Origin: Streptomyces sp. NBC_00287
GTDB taxonomy: Bacteria > Actinomycetota > Actinomycetes > Streptomycetales > Streptomycetaceae
Assembly: GCF_036173105.1 (NCBI RefSeq)
Contig: NZ_CP108053.1
Coordinates: forward strand, 9,300,001-9,364,000
Reading direction: 5' to 3'
DNA length: 64,000 nt
Of the stretch, positions 9,300-16,850 are shown piece by piece. Every line of letters starts with the position of its first letter. The stretch's first letter is position 1. The notes beneath the pieces are model-generated. The model searched no databases, was not told the origin of the DNA, and was given only the letters and a program-made list of their open reading frames with translations. Both the position numbers and the translations under genes were made by a program.

Positions 9300-9676
9300 T
9301 GGTGTCCGTCCTGGTCGCCCCGGACAAGTTCAAGGGCTCCCTCAGCGCCGACGAGGCCGCCCGCGCCCTGGAGCACGGCCTGTTGGAAGGTGCCCCGCAC
9401 GCACAGGTCCGACGGCTCGCGCTGGCGGACGGTGGCGAGGGCAGCGTGGCCGCCGCCTGCGCGGGCCGGTTCCGCCCCGAGAAGATCACGGTGACCGGGC
9501 CGACCGGGCAGTCCGTCACGGCCCCGGTCGCGGTGCACGGCCGTACCGTCCTCATCGAGGCAGCGGCCGTCTGCGGACTCGGCGTTCTGCCGGGCAGCCG
9601 CAAGGCACCACTCACGGCCACCAGCCGAGGCATCGGCCAGGCCATCCGGTACGCGCTGGCGGGCGGGGCGGACACT
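9299..9676 (+). pseudogene. Glycerate kinase, N-terminal third only
   Basis: The ATG overlaps the dctA stop (TGATG), implying coupling. The product MVSVLVAPDKFKGSLSADEA, then LADGGEGSVAA, then SRGIGQAIRYALAGGAD is the start of a glycerate 2-kinase (GlxK/GarK family, normally about 370-390 residues). Homology stops after about 125 residues, near 9671-9676, exactly before the family's GGSA(S/T)xDGG nucleotide-binding motif should appear. From there the DNA encodes the tail of an aminoglycoside adenylyltransferase-like protein in another frame. The open frame continues to 10012 but is meaningless past the joint. The enzyme is therefore inactive. Confidence 0.8.
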
Positions 9677-9679
9677 CAC

Positions 9680-10049
9680 CGGCCCGCGCCCGGCGCAGGT
9701 CCTTGCCCCGGTCCCGCAGGCCGACCTGGTCCGGGCGAGCGTGGCGGGTATCCCCGGCCTGCTCGACGACCTGGAAGGCGACACCCGCAACGTCCTGCTG
9801 ACCTTCGCCCGCATCTGGACCACGCTCGCCACTGGCCAGATCAAGTCGAAGGACGCCGCCGCCGACTGGGCCCTCGCCCAGCTCCCGCCCGAGCACCGTC
9901 CCGCCCTCGAGCACGCCAGGCAGCTCTATCTCAACTGCCCCTACGCCGAGGAGAGCTGGAGCGACGCATTGCAGGCGCAGGTGCGACCGCATGTGGACCG
10001 CGTGCTCGCTGAGATCGACCGGCTGCGCACCCGAACCCCGCAGACGTGA
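9680..10049 (+). pseudogene. Aminoglycoside adenylyltransferase-like protein (AadA type), C-terminal domain only
   Basis: The frame reading AQVLAPVPQADLVRASVAGI, then LLDDLEGDTRNVLLTFARIW, then KSKDAAADWALAQLPPEHRP is the helical DUF4111 domain that follows the nucleotidyltransferase core in ANT(3'')/AadA-like enzymes. The N-terminal nucleotidyltransferase domain with its GS..RG and DxD metal-binding motifs is missing; its place is taken by the glycerate kinase fragment. A GTG at 9741 could start a 102-residue product, but without the core it cannot transfer AMP. No IS terminus is visible at the junction, so the join looks like an illegitimate recombination or deletion. Confidence 0.75.
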
Positions 10050-10201
10050 GGGCCGCTACCTCAGTGTCAAACCCGGCGGTGATCCACCTGCGTCCTGCCG
10101 AGCCCTCCAGCAGGGAATGAGCAGCCCGGCGACGACGTCGCACACCGCACACGACTAAGAGGTCCTAACAGAAGCTGTTGATCATGTGACCTTCGGCTTG
10201 G

Positions 10202-11037
10202 ATGGTCGTTGGTCTGGTCGTGGGAAAGCGACAGTCGCGGCCTTGGATCGTGTCGGATGAACTGTGGTCGCTCATCGAGCCGTTGCTGCCCGAGCCGGGG
10301 CCGAAGCTGGTGGAGGGCCGGCCGCGGGTACCGGACCGGCAGGCCTTGTGCGGGATCCTGTTCGTGCTGCACACCGGCATCCAATGGGAGTACCTCCCAC
10401 AGGAGTTGGGCTTCGGCTCGGGCATGACGTGCTGGCGGCGGCTGGCCGCCTGGAACGAGGCCGGCGTGTGGGACGAACTGCACCTGATACTGCTGAAGAA
10501 GCTGCGGGTAGCGAAGAAGCTGGACTGGTCGCGGGCGGTGATCGACTCCTCCCACGTGCGGGCCGCTCGGCGCGGCCCAAAAGCGGCCCCAGCCCGGTCG
10601 ACCGCGCACGGCCGGGCAGCAAGCACCACGTCCTCACCGACGCCCAGGGCATCCCGCTCGCGGTGTCCCTGACCGGCGGAAACCGCAACGACGTCACGCA
10701 GTTGCTGCCCCTGCTGGACAAGGTCCCGGCCGTGGCCGGCGTCGTCGGCCGGCCCCGACGCAGACCCGATGCGCTCCTCGCCGACCGCGGCTACGACCAC
10801 GACAAGTACCGCCGATTGCTCTGGGCCCGCGGCATCCGTCCGGTCATCGCCGAACGAGGACAGGAACACGGCAGCGGCCTGGGCATGTTCCGCTATGTGG
10901 TCGAGCGCACGATCGCCTGGCTGCACGGTTTCCGCCGCCTGCGGATCCGCTGGGAACGACGCGACGACATCCACGAAGCCTTCCTCGGCCTCGCCACCTG
11001 CCTCATCACCCACCGCCACGTCCAACGCCTTTGTTAG
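10202..11037 (+). CDS. IS5-family transposase, OrfA/OrfB joined by a -1 frameshift
   Basis: The first frame (10202-10672) encodes the N-terminal domain: RPWIVSDELWSLIEPLLPEP, then GIQWEYLPQELGFGSGMTCW, ending its homology at VIDSSHVRAARRGPK. The DDE continuation lies in the -1 frame: GSKHHVLTDAQGIPLAVSLT, then ADRGYDHDKYRRLLWARGI, then VVERTIAWLHGFRRLRIRWE, with a stop at 11037. The frames meet at CCCAAAA (10576-10582), a canonical slippery heptamer. This is the usual IS427-group arrangement, in which slippage produces full-length transposase. All catalytic blocks are present, so the enzyme may be active. Confidence 0.85.
10576..10582 (+). promoter_or_regulatory. Programmed -1 ribosomal frameshift site CCCAAAA
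   Basis: In the zero frame the codons are GGC CCA AAA GCG. One base back they read CCC AAA AGC, so both tRNAs can re-pair, matching the X XXY YYZ rule. The switch joins two transposase frames that are otherwise each incomplete. Slippage efficiency cannot be judged here. Confidence 0.7.
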
Positions 11038-11045
11038 GACCTCTA

Positions 11046-12206
11046 CTGAGATTGAACTCGGGTTGTCGCAGTTGCTGACAGGGCTTGATCCTCGCGGTAT
11101 TCCGTTGTCATGAGGTACGCGCAGGGCGGCGGTCTGTCGGACGAGCGCCGGCAGTTCCGCGAGGGGATCCGCATGATGGCCGCAGAGCGGTTCGCCGCTG
11201 GTGAGCCGAGTTCGGCGATCGCGGCGGAGTTACGGGTCAGCGTCCGGTCGGTGCAGCGGTGGCGGCGGTTGTGGGACAAGGGCGGCCCGCGGGCCCTGCG
11301 GTCAGCGGGATCCGCCTCCGTTCCCCGGTTGAGCGATGCCCAGTTCGCCCAGCTGGAGGCGGAGTTGGCGAAGGGGCCGGTGGCGCACGGCTGGCCGGAC
11401 CAGCGCTGGACACTGTCACGGGTGAAGACCGTGATCGGCCGGCGTTTCCATAAGAGCTACACCCTGCAAGGGGTGCGCAAGCTGCTGATCAGGCATGGCT
11501 TCTCCTGCCAGGTGCCGACCAGACGGGCCGTCGAACGCGACGAGGAGGCCATCTGTGGCTGGGTGAAGGAGACCTGGCCGCACGTGGAAACACCGCGGCG
11601 GCGCTCGACGCATGGGTCGTCTTCGAGGACGAAGCCGGCTTCTCGATGACGCCGCCCACCGCACGCACGTGGGCCAGGCGCGGCCACACCCCGGTGATCA
11701 GGGTGCGCGGCCGCACCTCGCGCCAGCTGTCCATCGCCGCCCTGGCCTGCTACAAGACAGGCCAACCCTCCCGCCTGATCTACCGGCCCAAGCGGCATGG
11801 CAGCCGACGTGAGGGCCGCCGGAGCTTTGCCTGGACGGACTACCGAGACCTCCTGATCGCCGCTCACCGTCAGCTCGGCGCCCCCATCATCCTTATCTGG
11901 GACAACCTCGGCACTCATCTCTGCGCGGACATGCGCCGCTTCATCGACGGCCAGAACTGGCTGACCGTCGTCCAGTTACCCGCCTACGCTCCCGAGCTCA
12001 ACCCGGTCGAAGGCATCTGGTCGCTGCTGCGACGCGGCTACACCACCAACGTCGCCTTCACCAGCACAGACCACCTCATCCGCACCGTCCGCCAGGGACT
12101 CCGCAAGATCCAGTACCGGCCGGCCCTCCTCGACGGCTGCCTCGCAGAAACGGGACTCACCCTCCACCCCTCATAACCCAATACGACAACCCGAGTTCAA
12201 GCTCAG
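11046..12206 (+). mobile_element. IS630-family insertion sequence inserted at the right end of the IS5 element
   Basis: Terminal inverted repeats of about 23 bp with one mismatch begin CTGAGATTGAACTCGGGTTG at the left and end as the complement at 12184-12206. TA dinucleotides flank both ends (11044-11045 and 12207-12208), as expected for IS630/Tc1 transposition. The left TA uses the last base of the neighbouring IS5 inverted repeat, so this element landed precisely at that terminus. It carries one transposase gene with a frameshift. Confidence 0.85.
11110..12176 (+). CDS. IS630-family transposase in two frames
   Basis: The first frame (11110-11649) has the helix-turn-helix region AAERFAAGEPSSAIAAELRV followed by SVRSVQRWRRLW and continues to WVKETWPHVET. 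The second frame carries FEDEAGFSMTPPTARTWARR, then IILIWDNLGTHL and LPAYAPELNPVEGIWSLLRR, the D-D-E core of IS630. The frames must be joined by a -1 shift near 11590-11600 at GTGGAAACACCG, where related genes would have one more base. No canonical slippery heptamer is evident, so this may be an inactivating deletion rather than programmed frameshifting. Confidence 0.75.
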
Positions 12207-12499
12207 TAAGCAGGTCCAGTACCCATCAAAAGGCACACCTCGGCCAGGTCGAGACGGAGTGAACGCCGCGCCAGGGGCGACTCCCTCGCCCCACCATCGT
12301 CACTCCCAAGCGCCGAACTCAGTAACGTCCGTGATGCGGCCCTCGTTGACGCCCGAGCTGTGGACGGTTGTGATCAGTTGGGCGACGGCGTGCTGGTCTT
12401 TGCACAGGGCTCCGGCGCCACCGGCAAGCGGTGCCAGCCCGCTGTGGGAGAGCTCGTCGAGCCGGCCCGGCAGGGGCGTGGTGTCGCGGTTGAGCGGTC

Positions 12500-12740
12500 C
12501 TACCAGCCCGTGTCCCGGGCCACCTCCGCCTGCGCGGTGGCGATTTCCTCGCTCGTCGAACCGGCGATGTCGGCATCGACGTCGGACTCCAACCGACTCA
12601 GCAGGACGACCAGGGGCCTGCTTCTGCGAGGGATGAGTGATGGGCACCGCGTCGAGATCGGTACTCATCAACCAGTCGAACAGGACGACGGCGCCGGTAT
12701 GCCACAACCGCACGGTCACCGTCGGCAGATGGGGTTCCAT
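12500..12740 (-). pseudogene. Small conserved hypothetical protein, frameshifted
   Basis: Starts MEPHLPTVTVRLWHTGAVVL, then FDWLMSTDLDAVPITHPSQK in one frame. After a frameshift near 12620 it continues LVVLLSRLESDVDADIAGST, then SEEIATAQAEVARDTGW in another, stopping at 12500. The rejoined product of about 79 residues matches a type of small acidic hypothetical protein common in Streptomyces. The same first frame also reads on to 12300 (ALCKDQHAVAQLITTVHSSG), possibly part of a separate lost gene. Function unknown. Confidence 0.5.
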
Positions 12741-13009
12741 GGCACCCATCGTGCCCGGTTATGCCGCGGTTGGCAGAGCGTACCTGCGCCAGGACACGAC
12801 TCCCGGCGGCCCCATGACCGGGCCGTCGCGACAGCTCCCCTCCACGGTGCGAGTCTCCCGCCTGGTTCGGCAGTTCAGTGGGGGAGCCGGATGTTTGGTC
12901 GCTTGGGGGGACGTCAGTGGACGTTAACTCCGATCTTCCTCGGTTCGTGATCGCTCGATCGTGGTACTGATCGCCGCACGGGCCACCGGTTGGGCATGTC
13001 CATGCCGAG

Positions 13010-13873
13010 ATGCTGGGCATGGAGCGAGAGGCGTACCTCAGCGACTTGCCGGACGAGCAGTGGCTGTTGAACGAGCCGATGATTACGGCCTGGAAGCAGG
13101 ACCGGGTGGCACGGTCGGCGACCGGCGATCCCGGGGCCTGCGATCTGAGGGAGGTCGTGAACGCGATCTTCTACCAGAACCGGACGGGCTGCCAGTGGCG
13201 CTATCTGCCCCACGACCTCCCGTCCTGGTCAGCGGTGTTCTCCTACCTCGGGCTGTGGCGCGAGGACGGACTCGATCAGCGGATCCAGGAACTTCTTCGC
13301 TGCCAGGTGCGCGAGAGAGCCCGCCGATTAGAGGACCCGTCCCTCGTGATCATCGACACCCAGTCCGTCCGCGCGGCCGCCGGTGTCCCGAAGACCACGA
13401 CGGGACTGGATGCCAACAAGAAGGTGTCGGGCCGCAAGCGGGGACTGGCAGTTGACGTTCTCGGGCTGATCATCGGCGTAGTCGTGCTGGCCGCTTCCGC
13501 TCACGACAACACCGCCGGCGCCGCCCTGCTCGACCAGGCCGCCGAGCGGTGCGGCAACCGCCTGGAGAAGGCCCTGGTAGACCAGGGCTTCAAGGATGAA
13601 GTCGTGATCCACGGCGTCCTGTTGGACATCAACGTCGAGGTCGTCCGCCGCAACCCCGAAGACCAGGGAAAGGGCTTCGTTCCGCAACCGAAGCGGTGGA
13701 TTGTGGAGCAGGTCAACGGCACGTTGATGCTGCACCGGCGGCTGGCCCGCGAGTACGACCACCGGCCCGACACCTCCGCCTCGCGCGTCTACTGGGCCTC
13801 CATCGCGAACATGACCCGCCGCCTCACCACACCCGCCGCCACCTGGCGCGACATCCTCCAGCTGGCCGCATGA
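13010..13873 (+). CDS. IS5-family transposase
   Basis: 287 residues, uninterrupted. The N-terminal block YLSDLPDEQWLLNEPMITAW, then AIFYQNRTGCQWRYLPHDLP is typical of IS5 transposases. The DDE core follows as IIDTQSVRAAAGVPKTT, then GRKRGLAVDVLGLIIGVVVL, then VDQGFKDEVV, and the C-terminal block PKRWIVEQVNGTLMLHRRLA contains the catalytic glutamate region. The usual R-W-x-V-E-R is altered to RWIVEQ. The TGA at 13871-13873 overlaps the ATG of the accessory gene (ATGA). Confidence 0.85.
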   Translation: MLGMEREAYLSDLPDEQWLLNEPMITAWKQDRVARSATGDPGACDLREVVNAIFYQNRTGCQWRYLPHDLPSWSAVFSYLGLWREDGLDQRIQELLRCQVRERARRLEDPSLVIIDTQSVRAAAGVPKTTTGLDANKKVSGRKRGLAVDVLGLIIGVVVLAASAHDNTAGAALLDQAAERCGNRLEKALVDQGFKDEVVIHGVLLDINVEVVRRNPEDQGKGFVPQPKRWIVEQVNGTLMLHRRLAREYDHRPDTSASRVYWASIANMTRRLTTPAATWRDILQLAA

Positions 13874-14269
13874 ACATCATCGAGCTCCTGGCAGACCTCC
13901 AGGCGCGGCACGACAAGACCACGACCCGGGCCGGTGAACTACGCGACCAGATCGAGCACTTGACCGCAACCCCTGGCCGAGACCGAAGCGCGCCTCGCGG
14001 ACCTGGCCACCGCCCGGGAGATCATCGCCGAACTCACGCCGGCTGGAGGCGAATCCGAACCACCCGAGACGAGCACCGCTTACCAGGCCATCGTGAGCGC
14101 CTTCAACCAGCACCCCGACCGGGAGTTCCGGGCCCGTGAGCTGCACGAACTCCTCGGCATGCCCACCGACGAGGCATCGGTCAACGTCACCCGCGCTCGT
14201 CTCGGACGCCTCACCCGCCAAGGCTTCCTCACCCAACCCCGACGAGGCCGCTACCAGAAACGGACTTAA
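13870..14269 (+). pseudogene. IS-associated accessory protein, frameshifted
   Basis: Begins MNIIELLADLQARHDKTTTR, then AGELRDQIEHLTA, a coiled-coil-like start. After an extra base near 13972 the sense continues in the next frame as AETEARLADLATAREIIAEL, then AYQAIVSAFNQHPDREFRAR, then ELHELLGMPTDEASVNVTRA, ending with RYQKRT at 14269. The second half looks like a winged helix (REFRARELHELLG). Such small genes sit downstream of several Streptomyces IS5 transposases; their role is not established. The single-base insertion inactivates this copy. Confidence 0.65.
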
Positions 14270-14445
14270 CGTCCCCTCAGTGGGCGTTTAGGGATGTTCA
14301 GAGGCATGTATCACCTTTGAGGCCAGCAGCTTTCATGACGCTTCGCCCTGTAGGAGCGCATTCGCACACTCCGAAGTGTCGATCGGACCGCCCGTTTAGT
14401 TCGCACACGCCGCTCGAATTCCGTCTCGTTTAGCAATGGGATGAA

Positions 14446-14469
14446 AGCTCCCTACTGGTAGGGAGCTTC
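14446..14469 (+). terminator. Hairpin, 11-bp stem
   Basis: AAGCTCCCTAC and its exact complement GTAGGGAGCTT are separated by two bases. The hairpin sits in an AT-richer stretch (14400-14555) next to an IS5-type element. No T-run follows; it could be a transcription terminator or part of an old IS end. Confidence 0.4.
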
Positions 14470-14554
14470 CAGGCGTTTCAGGCCATGCGCGTTGGTAATC
14501 AAACCAGGCAAAGTATGTTGAAACGGTCGGCGCGAATCAACATCAAATGCCCAC

Positions 14555-15450
14555 TGAACCTCTTTCATCCTGCGTATTCGCAGGTGAGGAGGGTGTGGAC
14601 TGCTGCGACCACTCTGCCGATGCGGTTGGTCGAGCATCGGGCTTGTCGTAGCAGCCGCCAGGACTTGAGGCGGGCGAAGGCGCGTTCGCCCGGAGCGCGG
14701 AGACGGGCGTGGTCCCGGTTGTACTGCTGGTAGTGCTCGGGGAGTTCGCGGTGGCCGTAGTAGGGGGTGCGGACGGTGGCGCCGGCGCCTTGGTAGGCGC
14801 GATCGGCCAGGACGAGGATCTGGCGGGTGAGGCAGGCCTGGACGATGCCGTGGGCGCGGGCTGCGGTCAGGTCATGGGTGCGTCCTGGCGTTGCCCGGGA
14901 AAACCACAGGGGCGTGCCGTCCGGACGCGTGATGACCTGGACGTTCATGCCGTGCTTCTTGTGTTTTTGCGAGTAGTACGGCTCATCGGCCGCGATCCGG
15001 TCGGTGGGGATGAGTGTCCCGTCGACGATGACGAAGTCGCCCTCTCCCAGACCGACGAGGGCTTCGTGCAGGCCCGGTGCCCATGCGGCCAGCACTTCCA
15101 CGGTCTCGCCGACGTAGCGCCAGGCTGTCGCTTCCGATACTCCGAAGCCGGCGGCCAGCTGGGCGAGGGTCTCGTTCTTCCGCAGATGGGCCAGCACCAG
15201 CAGGGCTTGCTTGAAGCACCCCAACTTCCGCCAACGCGTGCGAAGTTCATGCCTTCGGGCGTAGATGAGCCACGAGACGTGCTCAACCAGCTCATACGGG
15301 ACGTCGAGCATGGAAGGATACGGAACCAACGAAGCCCCCCGGCCGATGGCGTGCTGAGTGAGATCACCACACCAACGACGAGGGGCTTCGCCATGTCACC
15401 CCACCTGACCAGCCCATTTCATCCCCACGGCGCAGGATGAAAGAGGTTCA
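14555..15450 (-). mobile_element. IS5-family element with DDE_Tnp_4 transposase, complete
   Basis: Perfect 20-bp inverted repeats: TGAACCTCTTTCATCCTGCG at 14555-14574 and its complement at 15431-15450. The single transposase gene fills most of the 896 bp. It inserted immediately downstream of the stop codon of the secreted-protein gene at 15452. No clear target duplication is visible. Confidence 0.85.
14565..15311 (-). CDS. IS5-family transposase (DDE_Tnp_4 domain)
   Basis: 248 residues from the ATG at 15311; a TTG six codons upstream is also possible. An N-terminal helix-turn-helix_Tnp_4-like region (LGCFKQALLVLAHLRKNETL, then GFGVSEATAWRYV) precedes the DDE core. That core reads FVIVDGTLIPTDRI, with GMNVQVITRPDGTPLWFSRA and VLADRAYQGAGATVRTPYYG following. 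The C-terminus HARLRAPGERAFARLKSWRL contains the catalytic glutamate. The stop codon lies within the left inverted repeat region. The protein is full length and probably functional. Confidence 0.88.
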   Translation of the reverse strand: MLDVPYELVEHVSWLIYARRHELRTRWRKLGCFKQALLVLAHLRKNETLAQLAAGFGVSEATAWRYVGETVEVLAAWAPGLHEALVGLGEGDFVIVDGTLIPTDRIAADEPYYSQKHKKHGMNVQVITRPDGTPLWFSRATPGRTHDLTAARAHGIVQACLTRQILVLADRAYQGAGATVRTPYYGHRELPEHYQQYNRDHARLRAPGERAFARLKSWRLLRQARCSTNRIGRVVAAVHTLLTCEYAG

Positions 15451-15451
15451 C

Positions 15452-15919
15452 TCAGGCGTTGAGGATCCAACGGCTCCACGAGCTGCACGAGTCGCCGAGG
15501 CATGCCTTGACCCGCACCCGACTGCCCACGCCGCCGTGGGCGTTCTTGCTGCTGTACTCGTACATCTCCTTGTTGCAGGACCCCTGGGTGCCGGAACCGC
15601 CCGACCACGTGCACTTTCCGTTGCGGTAGAGCCCCCAGTTCCCATTGCTGTCACGGAGCTCGTTCTGCCACTCGGTGGTGGCGGAGGCGCCGTCTTTAAA
15701 TTCGTCGCCGGCGAAAAGGACATCGCCGGACGGCTTGAAGCAGGCACGGGCGGTGGTCCAGAGGTCGTCCTTGACCACGCAGTAGTAGTCGTTGACCGAC
15801 GTCGTGTCCTTCACCGCGGTGTCGTACTCCATCGTGGCGGCGGCTGCCGGGTCGCTCATCGCCAGAACGAGCATGCCTGTGGCGGCCATGCCCAATACGG
15901 TTCTTATCGCGCCGCGCAT
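15452..15919 (-). CDS. Secreted hypothetical protein, 155 aa
   Basis: Sec signal peptide MRGAIRTVLGMAATGMLVLA followed by MSDPAAAA, with a likely cleavage after the AAAA stretch. The mature part is rich in polar and aromatic residues and has several cysteines (YYCVVKDD, ARACFKPSG, KCTWSGG, QGSCNKE, KACLGDSC), suggesting disulphides in an extracellular protein. The C-terminus SWSRWILNA ends two bases from the inverted repeat of the neighbouring IS, whose insertion therefore left the gene just intact. No family or enzymatic motif is recognised. Confidence 0.75.
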   Translation of the reverse strand: MRGAIRTVLGMAATGMLVLAMSDPAAAATMEYDTAVKDTTSVNDYYCVVKDDLWTTARACFKPSGDVLFAGDEFKDGASATTEWQNELRDSNGNWGLYRNGKCTWSGGSGTQGSCNKEMYEYSSKNAHGGVGSRVRVKACLGDSCSSWSRWILNA

Positions 15920-16014
15920 GCGGACGCCTCCCGTCGGGTCGAAGCTGACTGAACTCCAACCCTGGGGTACGCAGCGCCACGGCGGTACCTAGAACGTTTC
16001 AGGGTGCCCTGAGT

Positions 16015-16052
16015 GGCCGCTACCAGAAACGGACTCAACGCCCACTCAGAGA
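16015..16052 (+). repeat. Orphan copy of the right end of the 12919-14274 IS5 element
   Basis: GGCCGCTACCAGAAACGGAC followed by TCAACGCCCACTCAGAG closely matches the end of the accessory gene and inverted repeat at 14248-14289 (which has TTAACGTCCCCTCAGTG). No transposase lies to its left, so it is a solo end left by deletion or one-ended recombination. Confidence 0.6.
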
Positions 16053-16320
16053 GTTTTGCAGCCGTCTCAGCGCTCGTCTGTGAGTCTGCCGCGGGCGGGA
16101 TCGATGGTCATCAGGGGGAGTTTCTCTGTCAAGTTCAGCATGTTGACGTGCAACGGCGCGGCCGGCCGCGCGCGGCAGCGTGGTGGTGCGGCCGGTGTAC
16201 TGCAGCCGCCCGCCCTGGTCATACCTCCCCAAGCAGGGTCCGCGGTCCGGTCAAAGGCCACTTTGGAGGTTCCGACATGCTCGTCGGGCTGCACTGGTGC
16301 CTGTGCGGACGAGGTCAGCT

Positions 16321-16352
16321 CGAAGCCCCGAGACCTTGGTCTCGGGGCTTCG
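16321..16352 (+). terminator. Perfect 15-bp hairpin
   Basis: CGAAGCCCCGAGACC and its exact complement are separated by TT, so the loop is effectively the central bases. No T-run follows, as is common for Streptomyces terminators. It lies in a gene-free mosaic and could stop transcription from either side. Confidence 0.5.
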
Positions 16353-16406
16353 CCGATCTCCGGGCCCTAGCCTGCCCAGACGACATCCAGGACTTCTCTG
16401 AACTAG

Positions 16407-16453
16407 CGCGAGGCCCTTCAGCCGCCCTAGAAGAGCCGCTGAAGGGCCTCGCG
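16407..16453 (+). terminator. Perfect 16-bp hairpin with 15-base loop
   Basis: CGCGAGGCCCTTCAGC and its exact complement flank a 15-base loop (16423-16437). It stands 55 bases from the previous hairpin and about 20 bases before the inverted repeat of the composite IS, so it may insulate that element from outside transcription. Confidence 0.5.
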
Positions 16454-16742
16454 GGTTCAAGTCAGTCGTCGCTTAGACGCCATCCGCTTATCGATCACGG
16501 GGCTGGGCTGGTCGAACAGGGTTCCTGATCGGGTGATCGCGGGAAGGCCGACGCATGGCAGCAGGGCCTCTTGGTAGTTCGGGGGTGCGATCCCAACCGA
16601 GCACCAGGAGGCCCTGTTGCCGCAGTCTTTCGCGTCCGCGTGCGTGGAGTCCAACTCGCTGCCACCGTCGTGTGACTGTCTCGCGCACAGGTTCGGCAAT
16701 GCGGCGGACCGGCCGGACCGCACTGCGAGTTATGGCTCCGAC

Positions 16743-16850
16743 ATGACGGAGGCGGAGTGGCGGGTCGTACGGCCGTTGCTTCCGGTTCCGGCCTGGCTGG
16801 AGGGGCGAGGCGGGCGGCCGGAGGGCTATTGCCACCGCGTGATGCTCGAC
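16743..16850 (+). pseudogene. IS5-family transposase, 5' part (interrupted)
   Basis: The frame gives MTEAEWRVVRPLLPVPAWLE, then GRGGRPEGYCHRVMLD, the N-terminal block of an IS4811-like IS5 transposase. It may begin earlier, at a TTG at 16617, since 42 upstream codons are open and protein-like. Reading is broken after VMLD by the IS4 insertion and resumes at 18602 as AVRYVVDNGVKWANLPADFP. The two halves join exactly when the IS4 and one copy of GATGCTCGAC are removed. Confidence 0.8.
16841..16850 (+). repeat. IS4 target-site duplication, left copy
   Basis: GATGCTCGAC, identical to 18592-18601. In the uninterrupted transposase it encodes part of VMLDA. Confidence 0.92.

Larger units (their letters stand above)
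10158..11044 (+). mobile_element. IS5-family (IS427-like) insertion sequence, complete
   Basis: Perfect 13-bp terminal inverted repeats AGAGGTCCTAACA at 10158-10170 and its complement at 11032-11044 bound an 887-bp element with one transposase coded in two overlapping frames. Left flank is CTA and right flank begins ACT, the latter being the edge of the next element. IS427-type elements use short targets of the CTA/TA type, which fits. The element appears structurally intact. Confidence 0.85.
12919..14274 (+). mobile_element. IS5-family element with accessory gene
   Basis: Imperfect inverted repeats GGACGTTAACTCCG (12919-12932) and the complement of GGACGTTAAGTCCG (14261-14274) enclose an intact transposase and a translationally coupled accessory gene. 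Similar bases extend outward on both sides (CAGTG / CACTG), so the true ends may lie a few bases further out. A separate copy of this right end is found at 16015-16052. Confidence 0.65.
15993..16473 (+). other. Mosaic of gene and IS debris without an intact gene
   Basis: This stretch contains a stray IS5 right end (16015-16052) and a minus-strand patch around 16120-16240 reading RYDQGGRLQYTGRTTTLP, reminiscent of the C-terminal domain of ATP-dependent DNA ligases. An adjacent patch reads NMLNLTEKLPLMTIDPARGR in another frame. Two perfect hairpins close it. None of these forms a usable gene. Confidence 0.45.

Noticed and set aside
16408..16470. tRNA gene suggested by GGTTCAAGTC after a stem
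   Set aside because: The stem is a simple 16-bp hairpin; no acceptor, D or anticodon arms can be drawn.
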